A DNA stretch of 6,996 bases from Candidatus Poseidoniales archaeon (GTDB taxonomy: Archaea > Thermoplasmatota > Poseidoniia > Poseidoniales > Poseidoniaceae). The DNA lies in NCBI GenBank assembly GCA_009887135.1, contig QXYA01000137.1, positions 1 to 6,996 of the forward strand. Direction: 5' to 3'. Below the pieces are notes generated by a model. It did not search any database. It was not told the origin of the DNA and was given only the letters and a program-made list of their open reading frames with translations. This document shows positions 6,215 through 6,996 of the stretch, piece by piece; position 1 is the first letter of the stretch; every line of letters starts with the position of its first letter. Both the position numbers and the translations under genes were made by a program.

Positions 6215-6574
6215 ATGCGTCTCTTGTTCGTCTGTGTTGGGAATTCATGCCGTTCGCAAATGGCAGAAGGTATAGCTCGGCAACTCGGTCATGAGGCTGC
6301 AAGTGCAGGAACACACCCTGCTGACCAAGTTTCTATGCACGCCCTTACTATTCTTGCATCAAAAGGAATTGATACCAGTACTCTCAAACCTAAATCTGTT
6401 GATTTGTTCAGCGCAGAAGATTTCGACATGGTCATTTCGATGGGTTGTGGCGTATCATGTCCTGTAATGAAAATTGATCAAGATTGGGAACTGGAAGACC
6501 CTGTTGGTCAATCACTCTCAGTGTTTGAAGAGACTGCAAAAGAAATAGAGAGACGCTTGAAGTTACTAGAATAA
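6215..6574 (+). CDS. arsC: LMW protein-tyrosine-phosphatase-fold arsenate reductase (ArsC type)
   Basis: A 119-residue cytosolic protein with the low-molecular-weight phosphatase P-loop at its very N-terminus: VCVGNSCRSQMAEG, with nucleophile Cys7 and Arg13, and the general acid Asp95 in EDPVG. The extra redox pair typical of thioredoxin-coupled arsenate reductases is present as MGCGVSCP (Cys78 and Cys82), and Cys12 in the P-loop matches that class, so reduction of arsenate to arsenite is more likely than phosphotyrosine hydrolysis. The usual ArsC redox pair is a few residues further apart than here, so disulfide relay geometry may differ. The length is slightly short for the family (about 130). 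No ars regulator or arsenite pump is in the window. Probably leaderless. The stop codon directly abuts the alba stop codon on the opposite strand. Confidence 0.88.
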   Translation: MRLLFVCVGNSCRSQMAEGIARQLGHEAASAGTHPADQVSMHALTILASKGIDTSTLKPKSVDLFSAEDFDMVISMGCGVSCPVMKIDQDWELEDPVGQSLSVFEETAKEIERRLKLLE

Positions 6575-6895
6575 TTACTCTTCTTCAACGACCATATCGC
6601 CTTCGCCAAGAATGTCAATAGCGATAGTACTAACCGTTTTCACTCGATCATCATTGCCTTTTAATTCAACTGAAGATGTTTCAATGGAGTCAATCGTAAT
6701 CGAAAGGGGCAGGCTAGATGCTGTGATTCCATGTCTTCTCCTGCATATTTCGGCAACATCAACAGCTCGACTAATTGCAGAACCACGGGCTTGAAGTCTG
6801 ATGTGACGATGCCCTTCGTCCATTGCCATAACCACTGCCTTAACGTAGGCATAGGATGGTTTCTTGCCCACGAATACAACACGAGGTTCTGACAT
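6575..6895 (-). CDS. albA: Alba family DNA/RNA-binding chromatin protein
   Basis: Small dimeric nucleic-acid-binding protein that coats archaeal DNA and also binds RNA. Of 106 residues, the Alba signatures are VVFVGKKPSYAYV (6-18; Lys11 and Lys12 match the acetylatable DNA-contact lysines of Sso10b), IRLQARGSAISRAVDVAEI (32-50) with the basic loop CRRRHG, and the closing strand VSTIAIDI. A short acidic tail (DMVVEEE) extends it slightly beyond the common 90-100 residues. The start at 6895 has no Shine-Dalgarno site but a good TATA-like element centred 27 bp upstream, consistent with a leaderless transcript. It lies 48 bp downstream of tRNA-Gly on the same strand. Confidence 0.93.
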   Translation of the reverse strand: MSEPRVVFVGKKPSYAYVKAVVMAMDEGHRHIRLQARGSAISRAVDVAEICRRRHGITASSLPLSITIDSIETSSVELKGNDDRVKTVSTIAIDILGEGDMVVEEE

Positions 6896-6917
6896 ATTTA
6901 ATCCAACGAACCACGAC

Positions 6918-6926
6918 TATGTAAAA
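6918..6926 (-). promoter_or_regulatory. TATA-box-like promoter of alba
   Basis: On the minus strand TTTTACATA is centred about 27 bp before the alba ATG at 6895, close to the archaeal TATA consensus and spacing for a leaderless start. It lies in the 48-bp gap between alba and the tRNA-Gly 3' end, so alba probably has its own promoter in addition to any read-through from the tRNA. Confidence 0.5.
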
Positions 6927-6943
6927 TCTGTTCAATCTAATTT

Positions 6944-6996
6944 TGGTGCGAGCGCCGGGACTCGAACCCGGGTTCAAGCGTTGGCAACGCTCGGTG
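6944..6996 (-). tRNA. tRNA-Gly (anticodon GCC), 3' part, with encoded CCA
   Basis: Read on the minus strand from the right edge: the end of the D arm (CACC), an anticodon arm with stem GAGCG/CGCTT and loop TTGCCAA (anticodon GCC, Gly), a 4-nt variable loop GAAC, a T arm CCGGG/CCCGG with loop TTCGAGT, the 3' acceptor strand CGCTCGC, discriminator A at 6947, and then CCA encoded at 6944-6946. The 5' acceptor strand and most of the D arm lie outside the window, so acceptor pairing and any 5'-side oddity cannot be checked. No intron is seen at the usual position after the anticodon. Confidence 0.93.

Noticed and set aside
1..6996. CRISPR arrays, insertion sequences, integrase or defence genes
   Set aside because: No regularly spaced repeats, terminal inverted repeats, transposase, or phage-type genes were seen; all genes look like chromosomal housekeeping or envelope genes, apart from the tRNA edge where an attachment site could only be judged with more sequence.

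Overview
The window looks like a piece of a compact, gene-dense archaeal chromosome. The evidence is an Alba chromatin protein, a stand-alone Bud32/KEOPS kinase, a tRNA-Gly, mixed leaderless and Shine-Dalgarno starts, and extracellular domains rich in N-glycosylation sequons. Gene content, medium GC and near-absence of intergenic DNA would fit a marine Thermoplasmatota lineage such as Marine Group II (Ca. Poseidoniales). That lineage call is inference: no marker was aligned.

Layout, left to right: the 3' part of a ferritin-like gene (+); nadA, quinolinate synthase (-); a divergent gap of 85 bp; bud32 (+); then a leftward (-) cluster read from right to left as a four-helix membrane protein, an Mrp/NBP35-type P-loop ATPase, a DUF971 protein, and a 698-residue PAP2-type membrane phosphatase fused to a large predicted extracellular domain. 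A second divergent gap of 77 bp leads to an LMW-phosphatase-type arsenate reductase (+), then alba (-), and the 3' part of tRNA-Gly(GCC) (-) at the right edge. No stretch over 100 bp lacks a gene.

The convergent junctions are unusually tight. Ferritin-like/nadA and arsC/alba meet stop codon to stop codon with no base between (TGATCA and TAATTA), and bud32/PAP2 overlap tail to tail by 32 bp. In both divergent gaps a palindromic or near-palindromic AT-rich box sits about 25 bp before the leaderless rightward gene, where a TATA box would be expected, and about 55-60 bp before the leftward gene.

The most interesting part is the mrp-DUF971 pair. The Mrp-type ATPase keeps its nucleotide-binding motifs but has lost the CPxC cluster-binding motif, which is replaced by a region about 27 residues longer than usual, and it has only one cysteine in all. 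Its neighbour DUF971 has CxCxxC plus a fourth cysteine at the place where the family normally has the metal-ligand histidine, giving a potential Cys4 site. The two may work together in metal or Fe-S handling, with the metal-binding residues on the DUF971 partner. The PAP2-sensor-like fusion is the second item of note.
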